A stretch of 64,000 nt of DNA, taken from the NCBI RefSeq assembly GCF_014250475.1, contig NZ_CP060204.1, forward strand, positions 372,001 through 436,000. Reading direction: 5' to 3'. The notes under the pieces were generated by a model, which did not search any database, had not been told where the DNA came from, and saw only the letters and a program-made list of their open reading frames with translations. Source of the DNA: Selenomonas timonae. Lineage in GTDB: Bacteria > Bacillota > Negativicutes > Selenomonadales > Selenomonadaceae. This document shows, piece after piece, positions 8,194 through 16,935 of the stretch. Position 1 is the stretch's first letter. Each line of letters opens with the position of its first letter. The translations under genes and the position numbers were made by a program.

Positions 8194-10716
8194 ATGACCT
8201 TGTTGGAGCAGTGCCAAGTCTGGCACGAGGCGAACGAATTCACAAAGATCATCGAGGCGCTTGAGGCGCTGCCCGCAGAGGAGCGCACGCCGGAGACGGA
8301 CTCCGAGCTGGCGCGCGCGTACAACAATGCAGCGGATCTCGGGCAGAGGGACTATTACGAGCGTGCAATCGAACTCCTCAAACCGCACGCAGAGCATTTC
8401 GAGGGCGATCATCTCTGGAACTTCCGCATGGGCTATGCCTACTACTATCTCGACCAGGAGGGGCGTGCCCTGCCCTACTTCGAAGCGGCGCTCGCCGCAC
8501 TCCCCGGCGATGCGGACACGGAGCAGCTGATTGAGGCGTGCCGCGAGCGCATCACGCTGCCGCTCTTTGAACGGCCATTCCGCACGCGTGTCACGGAAGC
8601 ATGGAGTGCATTCGAGGAGGCGGAGGCAGACCTGCGCGCGCTGATGGACGCGGAGGATCAGGGCGAGGAGATGATCGCGCGCTGCGGAGACATCCTGCAC
8701 ATTGCCTTTGACGACGTGTCGTTCGAGATGGGGAAAAGCGCGGAGAAATACGAGCTGATCCTCTCGCCCGAGGGGGAGCGCCGCAAACTCTTCGCGCTCG
8801 TCTATTTTGCACGCCAAGCTCCCGCCTCTGTGCTGGAGCACTGGAACATCCGCGTCGGACGCGCGGCATCCGTCGGCTTTGCCCTGCGTGCGAAGGAGGA
8901 CAGCGTCGAGGCAAAGGACGTCACGGTCTATTATGAGCGCGCGGAAGAGTCGGAAGTCACGCTCACGCTCTACTGCAAAAAGCTCCTGCCGCTCCTGCAG
9001 AGGGACGAAAACAGAGTGTGGTGGATGCTCACCCTGCTCCTCGACCAGACGCTCGGCGAGATTGCCGCCATGCGGCTTCTGCACGATCTCGATATCGTCG
9101 ACACGCCGCAAGAGGGTGCGTCGGTCACGCTCAGAGAGTTGCCCGATGCCCTCCGCGCAGAGGGCCTTTCCCTCACAAACGACGCGGAGGAATATCTCGA
9201 TAACGCATACCTTGCCTACGAGCGTGAGCCGGACACCGGCTCTGAGCTCACTTGGCGTGACGATATCTATACGGGCCTCATACGCCTGCCCTCCGCGATC
9301 AGCACTTATCTGTCCGGCGACCCGAAGCTCGTGGACGACTACCATGCGGACGGGATTGTGGCTGGCTTTATCGCCTATCCGCTGATGGGCGCACTCGACG
9401 GTGACGCACAAGCTATTCTCGATTTCCGCGATGATCTTATCACGGCGGTCACGAAGGCTGCGGACGGTGATGCCTTTTGCCTCCTCGGTGCCGCGACAGG
9501 GACGGAGGTCGGCTATCTGGACTTCCTCGCGTGGGATGCGCAGACGGTACTGGATGCGGCAAAGGCGCACCTCGAGCAGAGTGAGCTGCCTTGGGCGGTC
9601 TTCCACTCCTTCCGCCGCGATGCACAGCCTGTTACCCTGTTTGACCGAACAGAAGACGAGAGCGAAAAGAATGCGGGCACGCCCGCAAAGTCCCTGCTCT
9701 CCGCCGCCGCAGTCAGGAAGCTCGAAGCGATGGACGAGGGTTCGAGCGGCTATTTCTACAAGATGCTGAACTATCTCGACGGCTACATCCGCAACGGCGT
9801 CATCAAGGGGAATTTTACGCGCGAGGAGGCGCTCGCCGATCTTCAAATCGCCCTCTGGTACGCCTATGCGTGCAACAACATCGACGACTATGCGTACTAC
9901 TACCAGAGCACAATGTATCTGGCGGCAGCAGAGGCGAATGCGCGTGGGTGCGGCACGTACTACTATCGCTACGCCGTCGCGCTCATGCACTGCGGGCGGC
10001 TGGACGATGCGCTGCGCTATGCCGAGCAGGGCGCACGCGAGGAGCCGGACTATCCGTGGGTTTATCTTGAACTCGGCAAGCTGCGCGCTCACTTTGGTGA
10101 CCGCGATGGTGCACTCGACGCCGTGGCAAAGGGGCTTGCGCTCGTGCCGGACGATCATGAATTTCTGACGCTTGCACGTGAGATCGAGGAGGGTGCAACC
10201 ATCGAGCAGATGTCCTACCACTGGATCGATCCCAACTTTGACCGTGAACTGCAGGAGGCGACGGCTGAGGGAGAGGAGCTCGCACCGCACCCAACCGTAG
10301 ATGCGACGGAGGATATGTACGAGAAGCAGCGCGTCATCGCGTGCATTCGCGTGAACGAAGCGGGGCTTGCCTATTTCCGTCAGCTCTTCCGCCCCGACCC
10401 GCAGGACTACGAGAAGAACGCGCCCTATTGCAGCTTCCACTATCCCGTCGGCGACACGCAGGTGCAGCTCGTCTTCCGCATGAACGAGGCAGGGATCTCA
10501 AAGCGCGATCCTGCATGGCTGCGCACGCAGAAGACACGCCTCGACGACGGGCGCTGGGCGAGCCGCACGGACGAGCAGGGCACGGGCGTCCTCACCGCCG
10601 TGCATTTCGAGCTCGACAACAGTGTCACACTCGTGTATCAATACCCGTGGCAGGAGAATCCCGTCTACATCCCGCTCGATGAGGACGGCAACCCGAAAGA
10701 TGAGGCGGAGGAGTAA
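8194..10716 (+). CDS. Large TPR-repeat protein linked to the SUFU gene
   Basis: This 840-residue cytosolic protein has TPR-like helical pairs at both ends: residues about 20-110 (ARAYNNAADLGQRDYYERAI, then YAYYYLDQEGRALPYFEAAL) and about 580-670 (YRYAVALMHCGRLDDALRYA and LGKLRAHFGDRDGALDAV). The middle and the C-terminal 150 residues are mixed alpha/beta and resemble nothing I can name. TPRs usually hold protein partners. It is the last gene of the 4706-10716 cluster and is followed by a clear terminator, so it most likely works with the SUFU protein. Confidence 0.75.
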   Translation: MTLLEQCQVWHEANEFTKIIEALEALPAEERTPETDSELARAYNNAADLGQRDYYERAIELLKPHAEHFEGDHLWNFRMGYAYYYLDQEGRALPYFEAALAALPGDADTEQLIEACRERITLPLFERPFRTRVTEAWSAFEEAEADLRALMDAEDQGEEMIARCGDILHIAFDDVSFEMGKSAEKYELILSPEGERRKLFALVYFARQAPASVLEHWNIRVGRAASVGFALRAKEDSVEAKDVTVYYERAEESEVTLTLYCKKLLPLLQRDENRVWWMLTLLLDQTLGEIAAMRLLHDLDIVDTPQEGASVTLRELPDALRAEGLSLTNDAEEYLDNAYLAYEREPDTGSELTWRDDIYTGLIRLPSAISTYLSGDPKLVDDYHADGIVAGFIAYPLMGALDGDAQAILDFRDDLITAVTKAADGDAFCLLGAATGTEVGYLDFLAWDAQTVLDAAKAHLEQSELPWAVFHSFRRDAQPVTLFDRTEDESEKNAGTPAKSLLSAAAVRKLEAMDEGSSGYFYKMLNYLDGYIRNGVIKGNFTREEALADLQIALWYAYACNNIDDYAYYYQSTMYLAAAEANARGCGTYYYRYAVALMHCGRLDDALRYAEQGAREEPDYPWVYLELGKLRAHFGDRDGALDAVAKGLALVPDDHEFLTLAREIEEGATIEQMSYHWIDPNFDRELQEATAEGEELAPHPTVDATEDMYEKQRVIACIRVNEAGLAYFRQLFRPDPQDYEKNAPYCSFHYPVGDTQVQLVFRMNEAGISKRDPAWLRTQKTRLDDGRWASRTDEQGTGVLTAVHFELDNSVTLVYQYPWQENPVYIPLDEDGNPKDEAEE

Positions 10717-10729
10717 ATAACATCATACG

Positions 10730-10756
10730 AAAAGGCGGCATAAAGCCGCCTTTTCT
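10730..10756 (+). terminator. Rho-independent terminator of the SUFU cluster
   Basis: A GGCGGC/GCCGCC stem with a 5-base loop, flanked by A- and T-runs, sits 14 bases after the TPR gene. The A-run makes it potentially bidirectional, also serving the minus-strand gene that ends at 10785. Confidence 0.85.
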
Positions 10757-10784
10757 TGTGTCCAATGTGTTGATTTTGCTGCTT

Positions 10785-11420
10785 TTACAGCCCCAATTCC
10801 TCCTCGATCAGCACCAACTCCATCGGACGGTAGCTCATTTTCTTGTAGTGAATTGTGAGGGCGTTGCAGATGCGTTCGAGTGCCGCGCAGTCGTAGCAAC
10901 GCATACCGTCCTTTGCGCAGGGCGTCTTCTTCCCCTTGCGGTGTGCATTGCGCGGAGCGGCAATCTCGTGGATGCGCGCAATCCCCGCCTCGATGTTGGG
11001 GACGAGCTTATTGATGCCGACGACGAAGTAGGTCTTTTCATGCCCGAAAAGCGAGCCCGCGACACGATTGCCCGCACCGTCCATGTTGAGAATCTGCCCC
11101 TCTTCCGTGATGGCGTTCGCTGAGAGCAGGAACACATCCGTCATCAGCGCCTCTCGCCCTGCCGCGAGAAATGCCTCGATGCCGCCGACGTGCCCCGCGC
11201 GCGGCGGGTCGATGACCTCGTTGTGTTCACTCAGCCGCTCATAGAGGGAAAGGGCGCGCAGCGTTTCGGAGTCGCCGAAGCCGACACGCTTGCCGCGAAT
11301 CTCGCGGGCGAGATAGTCCGCCGCAGCCGTGCGCTCTGCGAAGCGTGCAACATCGTAGCGATTCCTCTGGAACGCCGCAAGCGTGCGGACAATGCGCTCC
11401 TCATATGCCGTGTCAGACAT
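10785..11420 (-). CDS. LUD-domain (LutC/YkgG-like) protein
   Basis: A 211-residue protein of the LUD family. Features include GFGDSETLRAL near residue 45, DVFLLSANAITEEGQILNMDG near 95 and a late CAKDGMRCYDC cysteine cluster. LUD proteins include lactate-utilisation subunits, but stand-alone copies like this are mostly uncharacterised. The start at 11420 follows a strong GAAGGAGG site; an upstream ATG has no such site. It lies 38 bases downstream of the second MqnE-like gene and is probably in the same transcript. Confidence 0.8.
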   Translation of the reverse strand: MSDTAYEERIVRTLAAFQRNRYDVARFAERTAAADYLAREIRGKRVGFGDSETLRALSLYERLSEHNEVIDPPRAGHVGGIEAFLAAGREALMTDVFLLSANAITEEGQILNMDGAGNRVAGSLFGHEKTYFVVGINKLVPNIEAGIARIHEIAAPRNAHRKGKKTPCAKDGMRCYDCAALERICNALTIHYKKMSYRPMELVLIEEELGL

Positions 11421-11458
11421 TGCCCTTCCTCCTTCGCTCGGGACATATTGGCAGAACC

Positions 11459-12544
11459 TCAATACGTCTCAATAATATTGAAGTTCGAGTCACACGCGGC
11501 GGGCGTACGCCCGATCTCGCGGATGACGCGGATGATATGATCCTCCGAGAGAGCGCGCGGACTCTTTGCTCCCGCATCGTGCAGGATTGTCTCCTTGTGC
11601 ACTGTGCCGTCAATATCGTTCGCACCGAAGCACAGCGCGACCTGCGCCACGGGGACGGTCAGCATGACCCAGTACGCCTTGATGTTCTTAAAGTTGTCGA
11701 GCATCAGACGCGAAATCGCAATCGTGCGGAGATCGTCCCACATCGACGTCTGCCGCACCGTCCGCCCGAGCTCCGTATTCGACGGCAGGAACGGGAACGG
11801 GATGAACGTCTGAAAGCCGCCCGTCTCGTCCTGCAGATCGCGCAGACGCATCATATGCTCCACGCGCTCCTCGTGCGTCTCGATGTGTCCGTAGAGCATC
11901 GACGCATTCGTCTTGATGCCGAGTTCGTGCGCCGTGCGGTGCGTCTCGAGCCACTCGTCTGCCGTCGCCTTGTTCGGGCATAGCTCCTCGCGCACGCGGT
12001 CGGTCAGGATCTCCGCACCGCCGCCCGCGATGGACTGAAGCCCCGCCTCCTTGAGACGCACGAGTACCTCGCGCACCGAGAGCCCCGAACTCTTTGCAAA
12101 ATGCGTGATCTCCACGCCCGTAAAGCCCTTCAGGTAGAGCGTTGGAAATGCCTCATGCAGAGCTTTGAGACGCATAAGATAGTCCTCGAACGTCCAGTCC
12201 GGGTGCAGACCGCTCACGACGTGCAGCCCCGCCAGATGCGGATCACGCATCGCATCCGCAACGTGCGCCACCGCATCCTCCACGCTCATCTCATAGGCGC
12301 CCTTGTCTTCGGCATCGCGTCCGAACGCGCAGAACTTGCAGTGCGCAAGGCAGATATTCGTGAGGTTCACGTGACAGTTCACGTTGTAGTAGACAATATC
12401 GCCGCATTTCTCGCGCCGCACGCGGTCGGCAAGCGCACCGATCCATGCGATGTCACGGCACGCAAAGAGCCGCAGCCCATCCTCGCGCGTCAACCGCTCG
12501 CCGCACTCGATTTTTTTCTCAATATCCAAGTATTCGCTGTGCAA
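11459..12544 (-). CDS. Second MqnE-like radical SAM enzyme (TTG start)
   Basis: A 361-residue paralogue of the MqnE at 2011-3108, roughly half identical by eye. It has HVNLTNIC followed by CLAHCKFCAF, then GLHPDW, IAGGGAEIL and CPNKATADEW. I infer a TTG start at 12544 because AGGAG lies 8 bases upstream, while the first in-frame ATG (12655) lies inside the terminator of the preceding gene. CLAHCKFCAF followed by a GAY motif is at least as MqnE-like as the first copy, so either could be the true aminofutalosine synthase. A different radical SAM ligation is possible. The neighbours are a LUD gene and a cyclase-family hydrolase. Confidence 0.82.
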   Translation of the reverse strand: MHSEYLDIEKKIECGERLTREDGLRLFACRDIAWIGALADRVRREKCGDIVYYNVNCHVNLTNICLAHCKFCAFGRDAEDKGAYEMSVEDAVAHVADAMRDPHLAGLHVVSGLHPDWTFEDYLMRLKALHEAFPTLYLKGFTGVEITHFAKSSGLSVREVLVRLKEAGLQSIAGGGAEILTDRVREELCPNKATADEWLETHRTAHELGIKTNASMLYGHIETHEERVEHMMRLRDLQDETGGFQTFIPFPFLPSNTELGRTVRQTSMWDDLRTIAISRLMLDNFKNIKAYWVMLTVPVAQVALCFGANDIDGTVHKETILHDAGAKSPRALSEDHIIRVIREIGRTPAACDSNFNIIETY

Positions 12545-12633
12545 TCGTTCTTCTCCTAAAATAGATATATTCGATTGAAAATTCGACGCACAACAGTAAA
12601 ACTCCTGCCAATATACCCGTGCGCAGGGCAAAC

Positions 12634-12665
12634 AAAAGGACTGCCACTCTAACATGCAGCAGTCC
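12634..12665 (-). terminator. Terminator downstream of the cyclase gene
   Basis: On the minus strand, GGACTGC pairs with GCAGTCC across a 14-base loop and is followed by a short T-run (TTTTG). It lies between the cyclase stop at 12677 and the TTG start of the radical SAM gene. Confidence 0.7.
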
Positions 12666-12676
12666 CGTGCCTATCT

Positions 12677-13444
12677 TTACTTCTTCGGTGTAATCGCAAT
12701 CACGCGCGCAGGCAGCCCCGTCGCGCCCTCGATGTTCGGCCACGCGACGAAGAGCAGCGCGCCCGCAGGTGCAATGCGGTCAAGATTCGTCAGCACCTCG
12801 ACCTGCAGCTTCCCCTTGTCGAGGATATAGCGCTCGCACGCAAGATCCCCCGCCTTTGCCGCCTCCACCGAGGCGTCCGTGTCGAGTGTCTCATGCCCGC
12901 TCGCCGCTGCATTGCGCGTTTCGTAGATGTACTTCAGCGCATCCATCGACCAGCCGGGGAAGTTCTCACTGCCGTCCTCCGCCGTGCCGGAGATCGCATC
13001 CATATCCGGCCAATGTTTGCTCCACCCCGTGTAGAGCGCAACGAACGCACCGTCTGGGATTGCGCCGTACTTCGCCTCGTACGCCTTGATGTCCTCCACC
13101 GTCACCGCATAGTGCACATCGCGCGCGACCTGCTCCGTCACGTCGATCACGCACAGCGGATAGAGCATGTGCTGCGCCCCGTAGGACTCAGCAAGCGGAC
13201 GGTTGCGGACGAAATGCCCCGGAAAGTCGATGTGTGTCCCAAACTGCCCCGGAAACTTGAACGTCTGGATCAGGCAGTCGAGCATCGGATTGCCCCAGTC
13301 AAAGCAGGTCTTCGACAGCTCCACCGATCCCTCCGGAATCCCCGCCCAATACGGACTGTCGTTGTTCAGCGGATGCGTCAGATCCACCCACTCATACGCG
13401 TCGGACTTCAGCTCGTCCAGAACATTCCACAGATGATATGCCAT
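12677..13444 (-). CDS. Cyclase-family metal-dependent hydrolase
   Basis: A 255-residue protein of the cyclase / kynurenine-formamidase-like family (PF04199). The metal-binding HxGTHxDxPxHF pattern appears as FGTHIDFPGHF at about residue 71, with a WVDLTHPL strand before it and FVALYTGW and LTNLDRIAPAGAL later. Family members hydrolyse cyclic or formyl amides. The substrate is unknown, and the neighbouring radical SAM gene is probably a separate transcript because a terminator lies between them. An AAAGGAG site precedes the ATG, and a consensus promoter lies 40-68 bases upstream. Confidence 0.88.
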   Translation of the reverse strand: MAYHLWNVLDELKSDAYEWVDLTHPLNNDSPYWAGIPEGSVELSKTCFDWGNPMLDCLIQTFKFPGQFGTHIDFPGHFVRNRPLAESYGAQHMLYPLCVIDVTEQVARDVHYAVTVEDIKAYEAKYGAIPDGAFVALYTGWSKHWPDMDAISGTAEDGSENFPGWSMDALKYIYETRNAAASGHETLDTDASVEAAKAGDLACERYILDKGKLQVEVLTNLDRIAPAGALLFVAWPNIEGATGLPARVIAITPKK

Positions 13445-13483
13445 ATCCCCATCTCCTTTATTTCATATAAAAAATATATGTTT

Positions 13484-13512
13484 ATCCTATGACAAAACGG
13501 AGAATTTGTCAA
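13484..13512 (-). promoter_or_regulatory. Promoter of the cyclase gene
   Basis: On the minus strand TTGACA (13512-13507) and TAGGAT (13489-13484) are 17 bases apart, 40 bases before the cyclase ATG. Confidence 0.65.
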
Positions 13513-13545
13513 TCCTCGTAAAATAAAGTTTTTCTCAGCACGGTA

Positions 13546-13574
13546 TTGACAATCTTCTGAAGTTTGACTATACT
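13546..13574 (+). promoter_or_regulatory. Consensus promoter of the putative large RNA
   Basis: A perfect TTGACA (13546-13551), a 17-base spacer and TATACT (13569-13574) predict a transcript start at about 13581. No ORF with a convincing ribosome site lies downstream before the terminator at 14108. Confidence 0.8.
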
Positions 13575-13580
13575 AAAGAT

Positions 13581-14150
13581 AGTTAAGGAGGATTCGTAGC
13601 AGCCTGATTCAGGACAGGCAGCGTCCATACGATCCGTAAGCGTGTGGGCAGAGTTCTCCGGAGTTTCCACAGTGTTGACCGACGGTTGTTGGAGAGGGAT
13701 TACGGCGGTGCAGCTTCGCTGGCTGAGCGGAGCCGGCACGGCCGGAGTTCCCCGACGGACTGGGAGGAGATTCCGATGGGTCATTGAGTGGCCGCAGGGT
13801 TGTCCGCACGAGTGCACAGCGTCCTAGCACGTGATGGGAAGAGGTGCCGAGCGAAGGTGCGGCAAGGAGGATGCGGCAGCCCGCAGAGGACGGGCGCAGG
13901 GGCGTATAGGACACAGATATGAGATCGTTTTCCCACGAGTGGAGTCGTGGCGTCTGTGCCGCATGTACGTCGAGGTAGTTTCTCAGCGTTTTGTTTTTCA
14001 GCGTTTTGGAGGAAAGTTCCCCACCACATGCTAGCTGCGGAGAGGAACGAAGCAAAGATCGTTTGGATGCAAGAGAGTTACCTATCACTTCCCGTATTTT
14101 CCTCATGACCGCCGACAGGTGACGAGAAAGCCTGTCGGCGGTTTTGTTTT
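13581..14150 (+). ncRNA. Candidate large structured RNA, about 570 nt
   Basis: The interval has a strong promoter and a strong terminator and no supported coding sequence: the open frames inside it lack ribosome sites and have unlike composition. Many short hairpins are visible: GCCTG/CAGGC near 13600, GCAGC-TTC-GCTGG near 13709, CCGGC/GCCGG near 13733, GCCCG/CGGGC near 13880, and CACAGA/TCTGTG near 13912-13960 enclosing CCACGA/TCGTGG. The sequence TCAGCGTTTT is directly repeated near 13982 and 13998. It is not tmRNA, 6S, SRP or RNase P by the motifs I can check. Its size resembles the large OLE, ROOL and GOLLD classes, but I cannot assign it to any of them. Confidence 0.65.
14108..14150 (+). 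terminator. Terminator of the putative large RNA
   Basis: A 12-base-pair perfect stem (14108-14119 with 14131-14142) is followed by GTTTTGTTTT. Only the plus strand has the T-run, which fixes the direction of transcription. Confidence 0.9.
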
Positions 14151-14202
14151 GTCCAGAGTTTTTATTTTTCGCAAATTTTCTGTATACATAAGAATCTGTG
14201 AT

Positions 14203-14230
14203 TTTACATTCCAGATTTCTATGCTATAAT
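14203..14230 (+). promoter_or_regulatory. Promoter of the OPT transporter gene
   Basis: TTTACA (14203-14208), a 16-base spacer and TATAAT (14225-14230) lie 49 bases before the ATG. Confidence 0.65.
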
Positions 14231-14279
14231 ACTGATGTTATTTTTCAATTTACCGAAGAAAAGGATAGGTGGTTATCGC

Positions 14280-16307
14280 ATGAAAGATTCGCAGAACGAG
14301 TTCATGCAGCACGAGCTCAGACTCCCTGAGCTGACCGTGCGCGGCATGCTGCTCGGCGCGATCCTCACGATCATCTTCACTGCCTCGAACGTCTACCTCG
14401 GCCTCAAGGTTGGTCTGACGTTCTCGTCCGCGATTCCGGCGGCGGTCATCTCGATGGCAGTGCTCAAGATGGCAAAGGACGCGAACATCCTCGAGAACAA
14501 CATGGTGCAGACGCAGGCGTCGGCGGCGGGAACGCTGTCCGCCATCATCTTCATCATCCCGGGTATGCTCATGATCGGCTACTGGCAGGGCTTCGAGTTC
14601 TGGCAGACGCTCGTCGTCTCGGCGTGCGGCGGCTGTCTCGGTGTGCTCTTCACGATTCCCCTGCGCCGCGCAATGGTCGTGCACAGCGACCTCGCCTACC
14701 CCGAGGGTGTTGCCGCTGCTGAGATTCTAAAGGTCGGCAGCCACACAAAGGAGGACGGCAAGTCAGACTCAGGTCTGAAGGAAATCCTCGCAGGCAGTGC
14801 CGTCGCGGGCATCATCGCATTCCTAACGAACGGTCTGCAGGTGCTCGGTGGCTCGCTCTCGGCGTGGTTCCACGTCGGCCGCGGCATGACCCAGCTGCCG
14901 CTCGGCTATTCCACCGCGCTCGTGGGTGCGGGCTACCTCATCGGCATTGCAAGTGGACTTGCCATGCTGGTGGGTATCGGCATCGCATGGGCGGGCTTCG
15001 TCCCCTACTTCACCATGACGGAGGCTCTGCCCGACGGCATGACCCTCCAAAAATTTGCAGGAGCCGTCTATCAGCAGAAGGTACGCCTCATCGGCGCAGG
15101 CGCGATGGGCGTCGCAGCGATTTGGACGCTCATCACCCTCGCCCGCCCCGTCATCGACGGCGTGAAGGAATCCATCGCAGGCGCACGCGCGGATGACGCG
15201 GAAAGGGGTCTGCACCGCATGGACATCGACATGACGATGAAGAGCATTGCGCTCGTCTTCGGTGTGACGGTCATCGGACTTCTCGCGATCTTCTACGTCT
15301 TTGTCAGCCCCGAGAACATCCCACCGAGTCAGAAACTCATCTTCACCATCGTCGGCGTCGGTGTCGCCGTGCTCATGGGATTCTTCGTCGCCGCTGCCTG
15401 TGCCTATATGGCAGGGCTTGTCGGCACATCCTCGAGCCCGATCTCGGGCATCGGCATCCTCGGTATCATCGTCGCCTCCCTCGTCATGTACTCGCTCTGC
15501 GCCTCGTTCGGCATCTTTGACATGCCCGGCGGCGAGAAGTTTGCGACGGCGACCGCCATCTTTACAACCTCGATCATCCTCGCGATTGCGTGTATCTCGA
15601 ACGACAATATGCAGGATCTCAAGACGGGCTGGCTCGTCGGTGCAACGCCCTGGCGTCAGCAGGTCGCGCTGCTCATCGGCTGCGTGGTCGGCGCGCTCGT
15701 CATTGCCCCCGTGCTGAACCTCCTCTACGAGGCATACGGCTTCCCCGGTGCAATGCCGCGCGAGGGCATGGATCCGGCACAGGCGCTCTCCGCACCGCAG
15801 GCGGTACTCATGACGACGATTGCACAGGGCATCTTCTCGAGCAAGCTCGCGTGGGAATACATCTACATTGGCATCGGTGTCGGCATCGTGCTCGTCCTCA
15901 TCGACCTCTTCCTCAAGCGCACGACGCGCAATCTCTGCCTACCGCCGCTCGCTGTCGGCATGGGCATCTACCTCCCGCCCGTCATCCAGACACCGCTCGT
16001 TGTCGGCGCGATCCTCGGCTACTTCCTGAATCGCCACCTGCGCAAGACGGGCGGTGCGGAGGCGGAGGCGACGGGTCTCAGGCGCGGCACGCTCTTTGCC
16101 TCGGGGCTGATCGTCGGCGAGTCCATCGTCGGCGTCCTGCTTGCAGGACTCATCGTCCTCTCCGTCTCGAACGGCGGCGACGAGAATCCGCTCGCGATGG
16201 TCGGCAGCGACTTCGCCGACACCGCCGAGATGCTCGGCCTCATCGTCTTCCTTGCCATCCTCGCCCTCTTCAGTAAGGTGGTACTGAGCGGGAAGAAATC
16301 CTCGTAA
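14280..16307 (+). CDS. OPT family oligopeptide transporter
   Basis: A 675-residue polytopic membrane protein of the oligopeptide transporter (OPT) family, proton-coupled importers of peptides or metal-ligand complexes. Typical segments are ASNVYLGLKVGLTFSSAIPA near residue 40, YPEGVAAAEILK near 140, and SSPISGIGILGIIVASL near 390, with about fifteen hydrophobic stretches. The start at 14280 follows an AGGATAGGTGG ribosome site; an earlier ATG at 14235 has none. Single-gene unit with its own promoter and a terminator at 16321. The cargo is unknown. Confidence 0.93.
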   Translation: MKDSQNEFMQHELRLPELTVRGMLLGAILTIIFTASNVYLGLKVGLTFSSAIPAAVISMAVLKMAKDANILENNMVQTQASAAGTLSAIIFIIPGMLMIGYWQGFEFWQTLVVSACGGCLGVLFTIPLRRAMVVHSDLAYPEGVAAAEILKVGSHTKEDGKSDSGLKEILAGSAVAGIIAFLTNGLQVLGGSLSAWFHVGRGMTQLPLGYSTALVGAGYLIGIASGLAMLVGIGIAWAGFVPYFTMTEALPDGMTLQKFAGAVYQQKVRLIGAGAMGVAAIWTLITLARPVIDGVKESIAGARADDAERGLHRMDIDMTMKSIALVFGVTVIGLLAIFYVFVSPENIPPSQKLIFTIVGVGVAVLMGFFVAAACAYMAGLVGTSSSPISGIGILGIIVASLVMYSLCASFGIFDMPGGEKFATATAIFTTSIILAIACISNDNMQDLKTGWLVGATPWRQQVALLIGCVVGALVIAPVLNLLYEAYGFPGAMPREGMDPAQALSAPQAVLMTTIAQGIFSSKLAWEYIYIGIGVGIVLVLIDLFLKRTTRNLCLPPLAVGMGIYLPPVIQTPLVVGAILGYFLNRHLRKTGGAEAEATGLRRGTLFASGLIVGESIVGVLLAGLIVLSVSNGGDENPLAMVGSDFADTAEMLGLIVFLAILALFSKVVLSGKKSS

Positions 16308-16320
16308 TCATACGCTAAAC

Positions 16321-16350
16321 ACGTCGGCAGCATCCTGCCGGCGTATTTAT
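16321..16350 (+). terminator. Terminator of the OPT gene
   Basis: A CGTCGGCAG/CTGCCGGCG stem with one G-T pair sits 14 bases past the OPT stop and is followed by an AT-rich tail without a full T-run. Confidence 0.65.
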
Positions 16351-16433
16351 ATGTTCAAAATGCCACAGTTCTGTGATACAATACAGTCACAGATCGAACT
16401 TTTGTCCTAGTCACAAACAATAAAGGAGGTTGT

Positions 16434-16916
16434 ATGCGTCAAATACTTTGTACGCTCTGCGCCGTGTTCGCTCTCCTCTGCCTCGCCTCTGCGGCGCAGG
16501 TCAGCGCCGCGCCCGCACCCGCGCTCACGCAGGTTGTACCCATCGCGCTCCGCGCAGAGGAGACCGTATGGATCCCTGCCGAGGAGGCGTACCCGAACCG
16601 TCTGCCCGAGGGCGTGGTCTTTCGTGGAGAGCACCTCTACGTGAAGACCCGCTTCATCGGCTACCCCGCGTGGAATCTGCTGACGTATCGGAGCGTGTCG
16701 GAGACGGGGCGCGACCTCTCCTATACCGAGGTGGAGCGCAGACCGCTCACAGACAGCACACGCATCATCATCGGCTACGAACAGACGGTTATGATCCCAT
16801 TTGCAGAGCTCGGCACGGGCGAAGTCGACCTCTGCATTGCGGCAGCCGATGCGGGGAGCGGCGCGCCGAGATATGCCTATGTCCGCGGGATACGGACGGA
16901 AAAAGCACCACAGTAA
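16434..16916 (+). CDS. Small secreted protein, unknown function
   Basis: A 160-residue protein with a clear signal peptide: a hydrophobic core in residues 5-22 and a likely AxA cleavage site near 25-27. The mature part is a mixed beta protein with no motif I recognise. The ribosome site AAAGGAGG is ideal. It precedes a pyridoxamine-oxidase-like gene by 19 bases and probably shares its transcript. Similar small exported proteins are frequent elsewhere in this window. Confidence 0.75.
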   Translation: MRQILCTLCAVFALLCLASAAQVSAAPAPALTQVVPIALRAEETVWIPAEEAYPNRLPEGVVFRGEHLYVKTRFIGYPAWNLLTYRSVSETGRDLSYTEVERRPLTDSTRIIIGYEQTVMIPFAELGTGEVDLCIAAADAGSGAPRYAYVRGIRTEKAPQ

Positions 16917-16935
16917 GGAAACAGAGGGAAGAGAA

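Noticed and set aside
13990-14060. GGAGGAAAGTTCCCC resembling the conserved GAGGAAAGTCC of RNase P RNA
   Set aside because: In RNase P RNA this motif is near the 5' end with other conserved blocks to follow; here it lies 150 bases before the terminator and the other blocks are absent.
13609-14106. Minus-strand 165-codon frame and other open frames inside the putative RNA
   Set aside because: No ribosome sites, arginine/serine/proline-rich translations without any family, and they run against the promoter and terminator polarity. They are best read as chance frames in an RNA gene.
16371-16386. A fifth CTGT-N8-ACAG ahead of the secreted gene at 16434
   Set aside because: The spacing to any -10-like hexamer does not match the other four sites and the core differs; it may be chance overlap with TACAAT. 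Left out of the regulon until tested.
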